From Papilionanthe hookeriana x Papilionanthe teres (Eukaryota > Streptophyta > Magnoliopsida > Asparagales > Orchidaceae): DNA of 64,000 bases. Below are positions 21,111 to 30,269 of this stretch, piece after piece. Where the stretch lies: positions 19,119,625 through 19,183,624 of the forward strand of contig CM040427.1 of the NCBI GenBank assembly GCA_022702705.1. Direction: 5' to 3'. The notes under the pieces were generated by a model that was not told where the DNA came from, ran no database searches, and worked only from the letters and a program-made list of their open reading frames with translations. Within the stretch, counting starts at the first letter, position 1; each line of letters starts with the position of its first letter. The translations under genes were made by a program, and so were the position numbers.

Positions 21111-24100
21111 CCACGCGGCGCCAACTCATCCTCGGCATCTCCGAAACGCTGCGTGTCGCGCTCCCATTCGACGCCGCCACTTGAGTCAGCAGCCCGGGCC
21201 CCGCGGTTCTCGTACCGTCTCCTGGTCCAATGCCATCTGAGCCATTCATCCGCGCGTGTATTGAATGGACGGCATCCGTTCATCGTCCCCGAGCGTCCTC
21301 GCCAGAGCGCGTCCACACTTAAATCCACTAGATCTCGCTCGATACTCGATGGATTTTCATGTTCTTATGCTCTATGGATTCGTCTTGAAGAGACGAACAC
21401 ATCTATACGGTTATCATGCATTGAAACTAAGGAATTTGAAATGGAGAATCTCCAGAAGCTCGGGATGAAGAATTAGCTCATACCTTTGCTCAGAGAAGTG
21501 TGGCTTCGATCTGAGAGTTGTTGCACCTTCGATTGGATCCCGTGCAAGCTCCGGATGAAGTCTCACGGTGCGGTGAATTGTCTGGGTGTGATTTCGACCA
21601 AGCCCGATCACAAAGCTTGGAGGCTTGGAGCAACTGGGTGGTACTGGAGATGGGGCTTTTGCTGGTGGACACCTTCCCTTGGTGTGGTGAAGGTGTAGAA
21701 CCAATCAATTTGGGAATTGGCTCACTGTGGAGAAGTGTCCTGGTTTTGGGTGGAATTTCAGTTGGGAAATTGGATTTTATCAGTGGGGATTAGGGTAAAT
21801 TGACACTGGGGATCAACTGCTCTAAGGGTGGAGAAGGGTTTGGAACAATTTTGGCAGAGTTTCGGCAAGGTTTGTGCAACTCTCCTCTCATGGTCGTGAG
21901 GGGGTCGGGTTTAAATAGATGTGGCTGGAGAGCCTCCCAGGGATGGCCAAGGGTTGGGATCAGCTGCTCTGGTCATGGGAAGAACGGCCATGGTGGCCAT
22001 TGGGCATGGGGCGGCTCGACGAGGTGGAATTTCAAGGTTGGCTCAAATGTGAGCTCTCGGGTGTGGTGTTTTCCGGCGATCCAGGCGGCTGGCCGGCAGG
22101 CATGGGTCACCATCTTGACGAGGGAGGTCAGGGCTTGGCAATGGTGAAGTCAATTGGGCTTGGACATGTGTAAAGTGTTTGGATTAAAATGGAATGGGGG
22201 AGAGGCCACTTTGGCTTGAAATTGGTCAACCCATTGGTTTGGGTTGGGTTCACCTCCCCATGGCTGGTCTTGAGTGAGAAGATCGGTTAAGGCTAGCTGG
22301 TCGAGAGGTGGTGATGTCCTTATCCGAGAATATTTGGATTAAATCTTGGTTAAGGGGAAACATGCTTAAAGGTTAATGACTTTTAGGAGATGGTTAAAGG
22401 ACCTCCTCCTTTTTCCATTAATGGCATGGTCATATGCCAAACTTTCATGGCTTCATATGTCTTGTGAATGGCTCATCCTTGGCTCCATTTGGCTTGGGAA
22501 AAGCTTGGGTCAATTTCATGGAAATGGGTTTAAGAAAAATTTTGGTATTTAGGGGTGATTTGGCATGTGGCTTGATTTGGAATTATTTGATTGATGACTT
22601 TGAAACTTAGGGACAATTTTGATTAAATGGATGATGAAGGGAAGTGCCATGTGGGCTTTGGATGAATTTGGGCTTTTGAATTTGAAGGAAGTGGGCTTTT
22701 AGGAAAGTTTAAGGGAAATGAGCTTTTTGATTTTAGGATGGGCATTTGGGTAAAGAATTTGTGAAGAACTTTGTCAAATAAATGTCATAATTGGTTTAGG
22801 GATGTTCTATGAAGGGCTTGGAATCAATTTGGTGTGATTTGGAGTTGAATTGGTTTGAATTTGGATTTATTTGGTAAGTGGGCCTATGTAGGTCCAAGTG
22901 GGCCAAGTTGGGCTAATGTTGGGCTAGGGTTGAAATTGATGTAAAATCAATGTTGAGAAATGTTTATGGGAGTGTTTCAAAGAGGTTTTGACTTTGGTTG
23001 GGCTTTGATTTTGGGGTTTGGGCTCATTTGGGTTAGGTTTGGGTTTAGGTCAAAATAGGGCCTTTTAACTTTGGGTTGAGTTTGAGTGGGGTTTGGGTCC
23101 AAATTTTGGGCAAATCATGTTATTATTTTGTTTGTCGAAATGTTAAGGAAGATTTAGAAAAGATTTGGGGTTAATTGGAATTGAATTGGGTGAGTTTGGG
23201 TCATGGGTCCAAATTGGGCTTTAAGGCCAAAAGTGAGATTGGATCCAAATGTCAATCAAATTGGGCTTGGATTTGGTCTAGATTAGTATTTGGGATATTG
23301 AATTGAAGTTTAGAATTGAATTGGACCAAAATTGGGGTCAATTGGGTAGGTTTGGTTTGACATTGGGTTCACTTAGGGTTAAAATGGGTCGAATTGGGGT
23401 TTTGACAAAAGTAGGTTAAATTGACAAAATTGGCCCATGGTGTAGTTGGACAAAATGAAATTGGGAATATTTGGGATTTTTTGGAATTTTCTGGGAATTT
23501 TCTGAATTTTTGGATTTTTTTGGCCAAGAGGGGTATTTTGGGTATTTGGAGGGTATTGGGAGGTTTTCTTGGAATTTTTGGTATTTTTGGGCATGGATGA
23601 TCAATTTAAGTGATGTGGAAATTTTTGGGAATGATTTTGGAGAATTTTGGATAATTTGGAAATTTTGAGAAATTTGGGTAATTTCGGGGGTTTTGGGTAG
23701 GCTAAGCGGGTGTAGGGTCCCGGGGGTCAAAAATTGAAAATTTGGAAAATTGAAGATTGGGTGGATGTAAGTGGAAAGAAGTCATTTTGGTTGAGCCATG
23801 AAGCCATATCAAGCCCATATGAGCCATGAAGGGACCCATTTGAGGCATTCACTATGTTGTTCCTAACCTCTTAGCTGAGGGCTTAGGGGTTAAGGACCAT
23901 CCATGTGAATCACCTACATGAGTCGGGAGGTCAAGTTAGGTATGGGTGTGGTTTTAGGAGGTTTGTGGAAGTGTAGTGTGTAGGTGTAGTGTATAAATGT
24001 AGTGTGTGTGTAAGCCGGCCCCTTCACCGGACCGGGCCGCCGGGGCGGTCCTAAGGCCGAAGAGTCTATAGGAACTCATCCTTTAAACTTCCACATTTGA

Positions 24101-24291
24101 TTTCAACCCTATAGGTGATTAGGGGTCTACGAGTCGAGTTTGTGGAGTTTGCGGGGAGTTAAGAAGTGGTTTGAATTTCTAAAAGGTGGGTCCCGATTCT
24201 AGTCCTCTAAGATAGTCGAAAGGAAAAGCCTAAGGCTAGATCCTAAGTACTAAAGAGAAGAGAGAAGACCTCATCGAAAATGAGGTCAACA

Positions 24292-24307
24292 AATGGACCC
24301 CCGATAG
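24292..24307 (-). promoter_or_regulatory. Candidate polypurine tract before LTR B
   Basis: On the minus strand a G-rich tract (ATCGGGGGTCCATT) runs straight into the LTR start TGTTGACC. It is only partly purine, so it is a tentative plus-strand priming site. Confidence 0.4.
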
Positions 24308-24651
24308 GTGTGGTGGGTGACGGAGCACACGCGCGTATTGGTGTTGGCCGAAGCGATCAACAAAACCAACACGAACATCCAAGTGACAAACTTAGGACGA
24401 AATAGAGGAGTTTTCGCTGGGGAGTAGCAAGTATATCTACGAAAGCCGGAGATTCTCGAACTCTCGGCGAGGAAAGGAAAAGGAGGTAAACTCCAAATCA
24501 CATGACACGGGGAATTTCGATTTAGATCTTATTTTGTTTCAATTTAAGTTTTGATGTGTGAGTTTAGATTTTAGTTTGGAGTTTCGATTTAGGTTGAAGT
24601 TTGTCGAGATTAATTTGAAGGATTTGATTTGAAATGAAAATTGGAATTCGA
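24308..24651 (-). other. 3' UTR segment of element 2 between LTR B and the satellite
   Basis: Noncoding. The portion near 24520-24650 is low in C on the plus strand and grades into degenerate satellite units. No gene is seen here. Confidence 0.5.
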
Positions 24652-26340
24652 GGTTGTAGATGTAACATCTTCGACCTCGAAAGAAAATTGAATTGATCGG
24701 ATTGAATCATTGCGATGAGGAGAGATCTCGGAGCAATGCGGTATTGGATGTAAAATCCTTAACGTCGAGAGTTTGATTTTGATGTATTTCGAGTGCAATA
24801 GGAAAAGAATCCTAAAGCGATGCGATGCTAGGATGTAAATCCTCGACCCAAAAGTTTGAATTTTGATATATTTCGGTGCAATAGGGAAAAGAATCCTAAA
24901 GCGAGTGCGATCTTGGATGTAAAATCCTCGACCCAAAAGGTTGAATTTGATGTATTTCGATGCAATAGGAAAGAATCCTAAAGCGAGTGCGATCTTGGAT
25001 ATAAAATCCTCGACCCAAAAGGTTAAATTTGATGTATTTCGGTGCAATAGGAAAGAATCCTAAAGCGGTGCGGTCTTGGATGTAAAATCCTCGACCCAAA
25101 AGTTTGAATTTGATGTATTTCGGTGCAATAGGAAAGAGATCCTAAAGCGAGTGCGGTCTTGGATATAAAATCCTCGACCCAAAAGGTTGAATTTGATGTA
25201 TTTCGGTGCAATAGGAAAGAATCCTAAAGCGGTGCGGTCTTGGATGTAAACTCCTCGACCCAAAAGTTTGAATTTGATGTATTTCGGTGCAATAGGAAAG
25301 AATCCTAAAGCGGTGCGGTCTTGGATGTAAACTCCTCGACCCAAAAGTTTGAATTTGATGTACTTCGATGCAATAGGAAAGAATCCTAAAGCGGTGCGGT
25401 CTTGGATGTAAAATCCTCGACCCAAAAGGTTGAATTTGATGTATTTCGGTGCTAATAGGAAAGAATCCTAAAGCGGTGCGGTCTTGGATATAAAATCCTC
25501 GACCCAAAAGGTTGAATTTGATGTATTTCGGTGCGATAGGAAAGAATCCTAAAGCGAGTGCGGTCTTGGATATAAAATCCTCGACCCAAAAGGTTGAATT
25601 TGATGTATTTCGGTGCAATAGGAAAGAATCCTAAAGCGGTGCAGTCTTGGATATAAAATCCTCGACCCAAAAGGTTGAATTTGATGTATTTCGGTGCGAT
25701 AGGAAAGAATCCTAAAGCGAGTGCGGTCTTGGATGTAAAATCCTCGACCCAAAAGGTTGAATTTGATGTATTTCGAGTGCAATAGGAAAGAATCCTAAAG
25801 CGAGTGCGATCTTGGATGTAAAATCCTCGACCCAAAAGGTTGAATTTGATGTATTTCAGTGCAATAGGAAAGAATCCTAACAGCGGTGCGATCTTGGATG
25901 TAAAATCCTCGACCCAAAAGTTTGAATTTGATGTACTTCGGTCTAATAGGAAAAGAATCCTAAAGCGAGTGCGAGTCTTGGATGTAAAATCCTTGACCCA
26001 AAAGTTTGAATTTGATGTATTTCGAGTGCAATAGGAAAGAATCCTAAGCGAGTGCGGTCTTGGATGTAAAATCCTTGACCCAAAAGTTTGAATTTGATGT
26101 ACTTCGGTGCAATAGGAAAGAATCCTAAAGCGGTGCGGTCTTGGATGTAAAATCCTCGACCCAAAAGTTTGAATTTGATGTACTTCGGTGCAATAGGAAA
26201 AGAATCCTAAAGCGGTGCGGTCTTGGATGTAAAATCCTCGACCCAAAAGTTTGAATTTGATGTACTTCGGTGCGATAGGAAAGAATCCTAAAGCGATGCG
26301 GTCTTGGATGTAAAATCCTCGACCCAAAAGTTTGAATTTG
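24652..26340. repeat. 81-bp tandem satellite, about 20 units, in the retrotransposon 3' UTR
   Basis: About 20 head-to-tail copies, with spacing of the GACCC landmark mostly 81-83 bp (range 81-85). A typical unit contains GAATTTGATGTATTTCGGTG, then AATAGGAAAGAATCCTAAAG, then CTTGGATGTAAAATCCTCGA. Outer units, left of about 24760, are degenerate. 81 is a multiple of three and no stop occurs in two minus frames, so long ORFs arise (a 27-residue repeat with LLGRGFYIQDR). Tat/Ogre elements are known to carry hypervariable tandem repeats between pol and the 3' LTR, and these can seed genomic satellites. Most unit variation sits at one GCAGTGC/GCGGTGC-type site. Confidence 0.95.
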
Positions 26341-26654
26341 ATTGGTATTTGATTCGAGATGCGGAAGAAATTGAATTTGAATTTGATTGAGACTTGAAAT
26401 GCGGAAAGATTGAATTTGAGATTTGGAAGGATGAGTTTGAACTCGATTGAAATTTGATTTAAGATTTGATTTGAAATTTGGAAGATCAAATTTGAAACTT
26501 GATCGAGATTGGATTTGGAATTTGATTGAGAATTTGATTTGAGATTTGGGAAGATTGAAATTTGATTTGGAATTTGGAAAGATTGAATTTGAAATTTGAT
26601 TGAGAATGGATTTGGAATTCGGTTGAGAATTTGATTTGTGATTTGATTTAACAT
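26341..26654. repeat. Low-complexity GATTTGAATTT-type irregular repeat
   Basis: About 300 bp of irregular GATTTGA/GAATTTG units, purine-rich and very low in C on the plus strand, directly continuing the satellite array. The minus-strand frame through it gives only an Asn/Ile/Gln/Ser-rich string, so it is not a gene. Confidence 0.75.
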
Positions 26655-27152
26655 TTATGTTGATTTCGTTTATCTTTTAATGATTCAAATTTTATTTTAT
26701 CGTTCATTTAATGTTCACGTGAATTTGGTGTTCGTCATTTTTAGATTTTTAAAGAAAGTTTTCTTTTATCCTCTTTTTTTGTTTCTTTTACGTTTCTTTG
26801 TTCGAAGTTTCATTTAACTTTAATGGCGTTTCCCAATCAATTTGCACTAAAAGAGGTGAAGTCCAAAAATGTGACATGGTCACTTTCATTCCAATCATGT
26901 TGAAAATACATCATACAACTCGATGCTGGAATATATCTCATACAATCCATGTAGACTCAAAACGGATTATGTATGATCTTTGTCGATCCATCGAAAGAAG
27001 CATCCGTCGAAAATCCATGTATCGAATAGTGGAGTACATGGTTAATAACATCACCTTCCAAGCCATCCTTGGCAAGGATGCCGGTTGGATGTACGTTGGA
27101 GGTGTGATATCTCCCATGTAACTCACGGCTCGTATGGCCGGAGGTTCTCTAG
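26655..27152 (-). other. 3' UTR of element 2 downstream of the AlkB-like domain
   Basis: AT-rich at 26655-26800, then mixed. Minus-strand ORF 26938-27126 (62 codons) begins out of frame just after the AlkB-like domain and is not recognised. No other signal is seen here. Confidence 0.4.
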
Positions 27153-27860
27153 CTACAGGTGCAGTTGAAAATGGTAAGGTGTCTTCCTGTCATCCATTCT
27201 CACGAAAGTGAGCGAGATCCGCTTCACTGGCACTCCGGTATGCAATGCTTAGCGATATACGCTCCGTTGCCCTTCGATATCATGACGGAACCTACCGGTA
27301 AAGGTATCTTTCTCGGCCCTCGGAACTCACCGGGCTCGCTATCCGGAGGTCGGATCCGAACATGATGTCTCACTCATTCGGGAAAGAGACTCGTGCGAAA
27401 GGTCGACGAAGTCGTGGTGATCTATATGTGGGGGTATGCGATCACCTGTTTGTAGATGTTGATAATGCGGCTATTGGGTATGCAATCTGCTGGCGAGTAC
27501 CCTCCATGTTATCAATCTCTTTACCATTCTCTTGATGACTAATGGCATCGGATCTACTTGCCCATGACGGAGTATTCTCGGTGGGTTTCCCTTCCGTATT
27601 CGACGAAAGTTGTAGCGGCATCCGCATTGTATTGTGATTCTTCCCTTCCACGGCATCCATCTTCGGGGTTACGAGTAGGTATTTTCCCTTAGGCGGCTGC
27701 TCGGCCCATTCTTTTCAAATCCCGGATACAATCCACGATTTGCTTGTTGTTCATACTCGGAGAATACGTCGGTATGTAGCTCGAGGCCCTCTAGTATGTT
27801 GATTCTTCTTCCTTTAATTCTCTCGAAGTATTCGAAGGTTTTCTTTTCAACATTTTGCAT
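27153..27860 (-). pseudogene. AlkB-like 2-oxoglutarate/Fe(II) dioxygenase domain (ALKBH9/10 type), captured in a retrotransposon
   Basis: The minus strand reads, in order, motifs of plant ALKBH9/ALKBH10 proteins: GRRINILEGLELH and VFSEYEQQ (27770-27815), KGRITIQCGCRYNF and GNPPRIL (27585-27650), VDPMP (about 27545), DRIPPHIDHHDF (27405-27440), IMFGSD (about 27355), PLPVGSV (about 27285), NGAYIAKHCIPE (27232-27268), then KRISLTFVRMDD (27180-27215). The span of about 236 codons equals a normal catalytic domain. The family oxidatively demethylates N6-methyladenosine in RNA. The H-x-D (27420-27428) and distal H (27245-27247) iron ligands are present. In the C-terminal R-x5-R region the second Arg appears as Val. 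The frame is broken at several places, most beside CAG/CTG, so the lesions may be assembly errors. It lies in sense with pol, after integrase. Confidence 0.85.
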
Positions 27861-28653
27861 CCTCTCCGGCTCGTATTCGGAATGATCTGCGGATGGTGAG
27901 GCCTTGTGACATATTGTGGGATATATGGTTCAATCCCTTCACGTTCTCCTGCATACCTCGGCTCCTCGGGGATGATGCACTGTCGGGACATCCCCGGGGT
28001 TGCCTGCACGACAAGGTCATGCATCATCTGGTGGTTCTATTCGGTGGCGTGGCAGCCTTCTTTCTTCGATCTTACGGAGATTTCCACGATTCTTTACGTT
28101 ATCCTAGGAACTGGCCTCCTTTCTTCGGGTTCTCGGTGAGCCGGTGTCCTCGAAGTGTATGTGCTGGCATTAGCAAGCTGTCTCGTCGTCGCTGGTCCGC
28201 GGCTAGTTTTGTTAACATCTTACGGATACGGCGATTCTTATTTCTTCGTTGCGTGGCTATGAGAGTAGCCCTTCGAACTTCATGAATCTCACGTGGGCGC
28301 GGCGGCCGACAAGCTGCCCTCCGTCTGTAGCGACTACGGACTTCATTTTCTTATCTTCTTCGGTGTTTGCTTTTCTTTTCTTGTTGTTGGATTGGTGGCT
28401 TGGACCACCCACTTTCATCACTTTGTACGCCGGGTAGTTCTTCTCGGTTAGCCGGGACCCGGTCACTTTCCTCGTACTTGTAGGCTGCTGGTGCGAAATC
28501 CGAGTCAATCTCGATTATCGCTCCATCTTTCACCCTCTTTTCATCGAGTGCAAGGCTTACGCCATTCTTAAAGTTCGGGACCAACCGCCGTTCGACATTT
28601 CCTGCGAAAAGACAAGGAAAAGGATCGAGGGCGTATCTTAAGAACAAGAACAT
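27861..28653 (-). pseudogene. Unrecognised ORF between integrase and the AlkB-like domain
   Basis: The minus strand from 28653 is open for 100 codons (including LVPNFKNGVSLALDEKRVKDG and IIEIDSDFAPAAYKYEESD), stops once near 28351, then stays open in the same frame to about 28080 with an Arg-rich sequence (RRNKNRRIRKMLTKLAADQRRR). It leads toward the AlkB-like domain and may be its N-terminal extension. That would suit plant ALKBH9/10 proteins, which have long poorly conserved N-termini. A pyrimidine-rich tract ending CAG just upstream (28602-28625) could be a splice acceptor. I do not recognise the protein. Confidence 0.4.
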
Positions 28654-28659
28654 TAAGAA

Positions 28660-28890
28660 AATGTTTATTAAAGATACATTTTTTTATATATATATTTTAT
28701 TTTCAAATTTAACAGGAATGAAGTAGGATAAGATCAGGGAAGAGATTTTGATTTGAAAAAGAAAACAAGGAAAACTTAATTATCATGACTTTATTTATTT
28801 TAACACATTTTATTATTTTTTGGGTTCGGACCCAATCATAAGTAATTACTTCGCCGTGTTTCTTAGGGATGAAGAATTCATTCCTTCGAA
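28660..28890 (-). other. AT-rich spacer between integrase and downstream ORF
   Basis: AT-rich with a TA run near 28685-28695 and stops in all minus frames. It could be an untranslated spacer or an intron ending at the acceptor-like site at 28602. No gene is seen here. Confidence 0.4.
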
Positions 28891-28893
28891 ACA

Positions 28894-29870
28894 TCAGGTA
28901 GCGTAATACTTTTTCAAGTATCGTTCGTTGATTGGAAGCATATGTCGTTCTCCACGGCAATTCACTAGGCTGGTAGGAACCTCACGAGTATAATGCTTGA
29001 CCACAAACGGTCCTTCCCGAGTGGGTTCAAATTTTCCTCCTATCTTGCGGTGTGCGAGAATAGGTCTCTTGAGAACGAGAACTAAGTCACCAACTTTGAA
29101 GGTTCTTGGGCGGACCGGTTTGTTATGGGCTTGAACCATCTTAGCTTGGTATAGTTCTAAATTACGTTGCGGCTGCTAAGCCTTTCCCTTCCAAGCTTTC
29201 TAATTCTTCGAGTCGTAATTTGGCGTTTTCTTCGTCGTGATCTTGTTTGCAAGCTGCAATTCGAGTGAAGGAAGGCTGAACCTCTAAAGGTAACGCTTGC
29301 CTCGGACCCATACACCGGAGCGTAAGGTGTAGCTTGAGTAGGAGTTCGAAGGTTGTCCGGTAGGCCCATAAGGCTTCTAACAATTTCTCGTGCCAATTTC
29401 TCTTATTATCGTCCAAGGTTTTCTTTAAGATTTGAACGAGAGTTTTATTAAAAGCCTCGGCGAGACCGTTTGCTCTTGGGTAGTAAATTGTTGAGTATCG
29501 CCGGTCGATTCAGTGTCTCCGACAAAATTGTTGATTTGCGTGCTTCGAATGCTGACCCATTATACGAGATAATTCTGCGCGGCACTCCGAAACGGTAGAC
29601 AACTTGGTTCTTGAAAAACTGTAGCACGTGGTGTGCTTTCACTTCTCTAAGTGGAACTGCCTCTGCCCACTTGGAAAAGTAATCTGTAGCCGCAAGAATG
29701 AAACGATGTCCTTTTGAAGATGGTGGTTCTATCGGACCCACTATATACTGTGCCCCAACATTCGAATGGCCACGACGCAATTGTCGGATGTAGCACATTT
29801 GGAGGTTGGTGTAGAACCACTCCGTGCACTTGGCATTGATGACGGCTCTTGGTGATTTTCATGCGGTCGG
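28894..29870 (-). pseudogene. Integrase of element 2 (frameshifted)
   Basis: Minus-strand Ty3/gypsy integrase in three frames. HQPPNVLHPTIASWPFECWG and GHRFILAATDYFSKWAEAVP mark the core (29640-29830). VVYRFGVPRRIISYNGSAF (29540-29600) is the second catalytic region. NKTLVQILKKTL and NWHEKLLEALWAYRTT follow at 29340-29440. The C-terminal domain FKVGDLVLVLKRP to GPFVVKHY is at 28960-29090. The second catalytic Asp position reads Tyr, and the first is lost at a one-base frame change next to a CAG at about 29747. The third acidic residue (Glu in the AEAFNK context) is readable. It would insert cDNA into the genome; as written it is inactive, though both lesions sit at CHG-type sites. Confidence 0.8.
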
Positions 29871-30269
29871 TCATCATCGAGGGCCGAGTAGTACCCTAGT
29901 CTTTTAATTTTCATTTTCATCTTCGGACCCGGCGGTGAGCGCCACGGAGTCTGAATGCACCTCTTTAACGATTTTACGGGGCTCGGACCCGCTTAGGCAC
30001 CTTAGCCACATTTGATCGAAAGACCTTACGTACGATGTGTTGTTTATTAATGCGTAAGACGGAGTTCTTCTCTTGATCGATGGGCTAGCGACCAATCGTC
30101 CGGTAGCTTTCTGTTTGCGGGTAGTCTCATCGATGGTCATCGCTGATCTTCTGTGTTTTTCATCACTTCTGCAGCTGATTCTTTTCCTTTTTCGATTTGT
30201 GTATTGTGTCCATGTCGAGTCTGTGGTAGGACCTGGCGTCAGTGATCGACACTTCCACTGATTCATCTT

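Larger units (their letters stand above)
16757..24291 (-). repeat. LTR B (Tat/Ogre type), 7.5 kb, 3' LTR of element 2
   Basis: Begins TGTACGGCTTATTTTTAGG and ends ATGAGGTCAACA (minus-strand start TGTTGACCTCAT). It is complete at 7,535 bp and pairs with LTR C (37758-45284). A 325-bp stretch (19321-19645) is identical to 40301-40625. It contains a TTTAA pentanucleotide array, a candidate promoter near 21103-21290 and a G/T-skewed right third (22200-23760). It also has a short GC-rich block at 24010-24050 and an 8-bp terminal hairpin at 24267-24287. I see no conserved protein in it. Confidence 0.9.

Noticed and set aside
21107..22173. Clusters of overlapping ORFs in the GC-rich part of LTR B (also 42245-43127, 14200-15009, 61820-62905)
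   Set aside because: Frames and translations differ between LTR copies, and openness follows from local GC content and low stop density. The region fits promoter/U3 sequence better.
23379..23730. Pro/Asn/Lys/Ser-rich ORFs in the G/T-rich LTR section (also 44362-44598, 53048-53359)
   Set aside because: They are antisense readings of TTTGGG-type low-complexity sequence and simply mirror composition.
24652..26340. Regular spacing suggestive of a CRISPR array
   Set aside because: Whole 81-bp units are repeated with no unique spacers, and the context is a plant retrotransposon.
25452..26654. 400-codon minus-strand ORF as a repeat-protein gene
   Set aside because: It is a reading of the 81-bp satellite and adjoining low-complexity sequence. 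There is no start context, domain or non-repeat homologue. Kept only as an observation.
27153..28653. AlkB-like region as an independent host gene that merely lies nearby
   Set aside because: It lies inside the element between integrase and the satellite/LTR B, in the same orientation, with no host introns or flanks visible. Not fully excluded; sister copies would decide.
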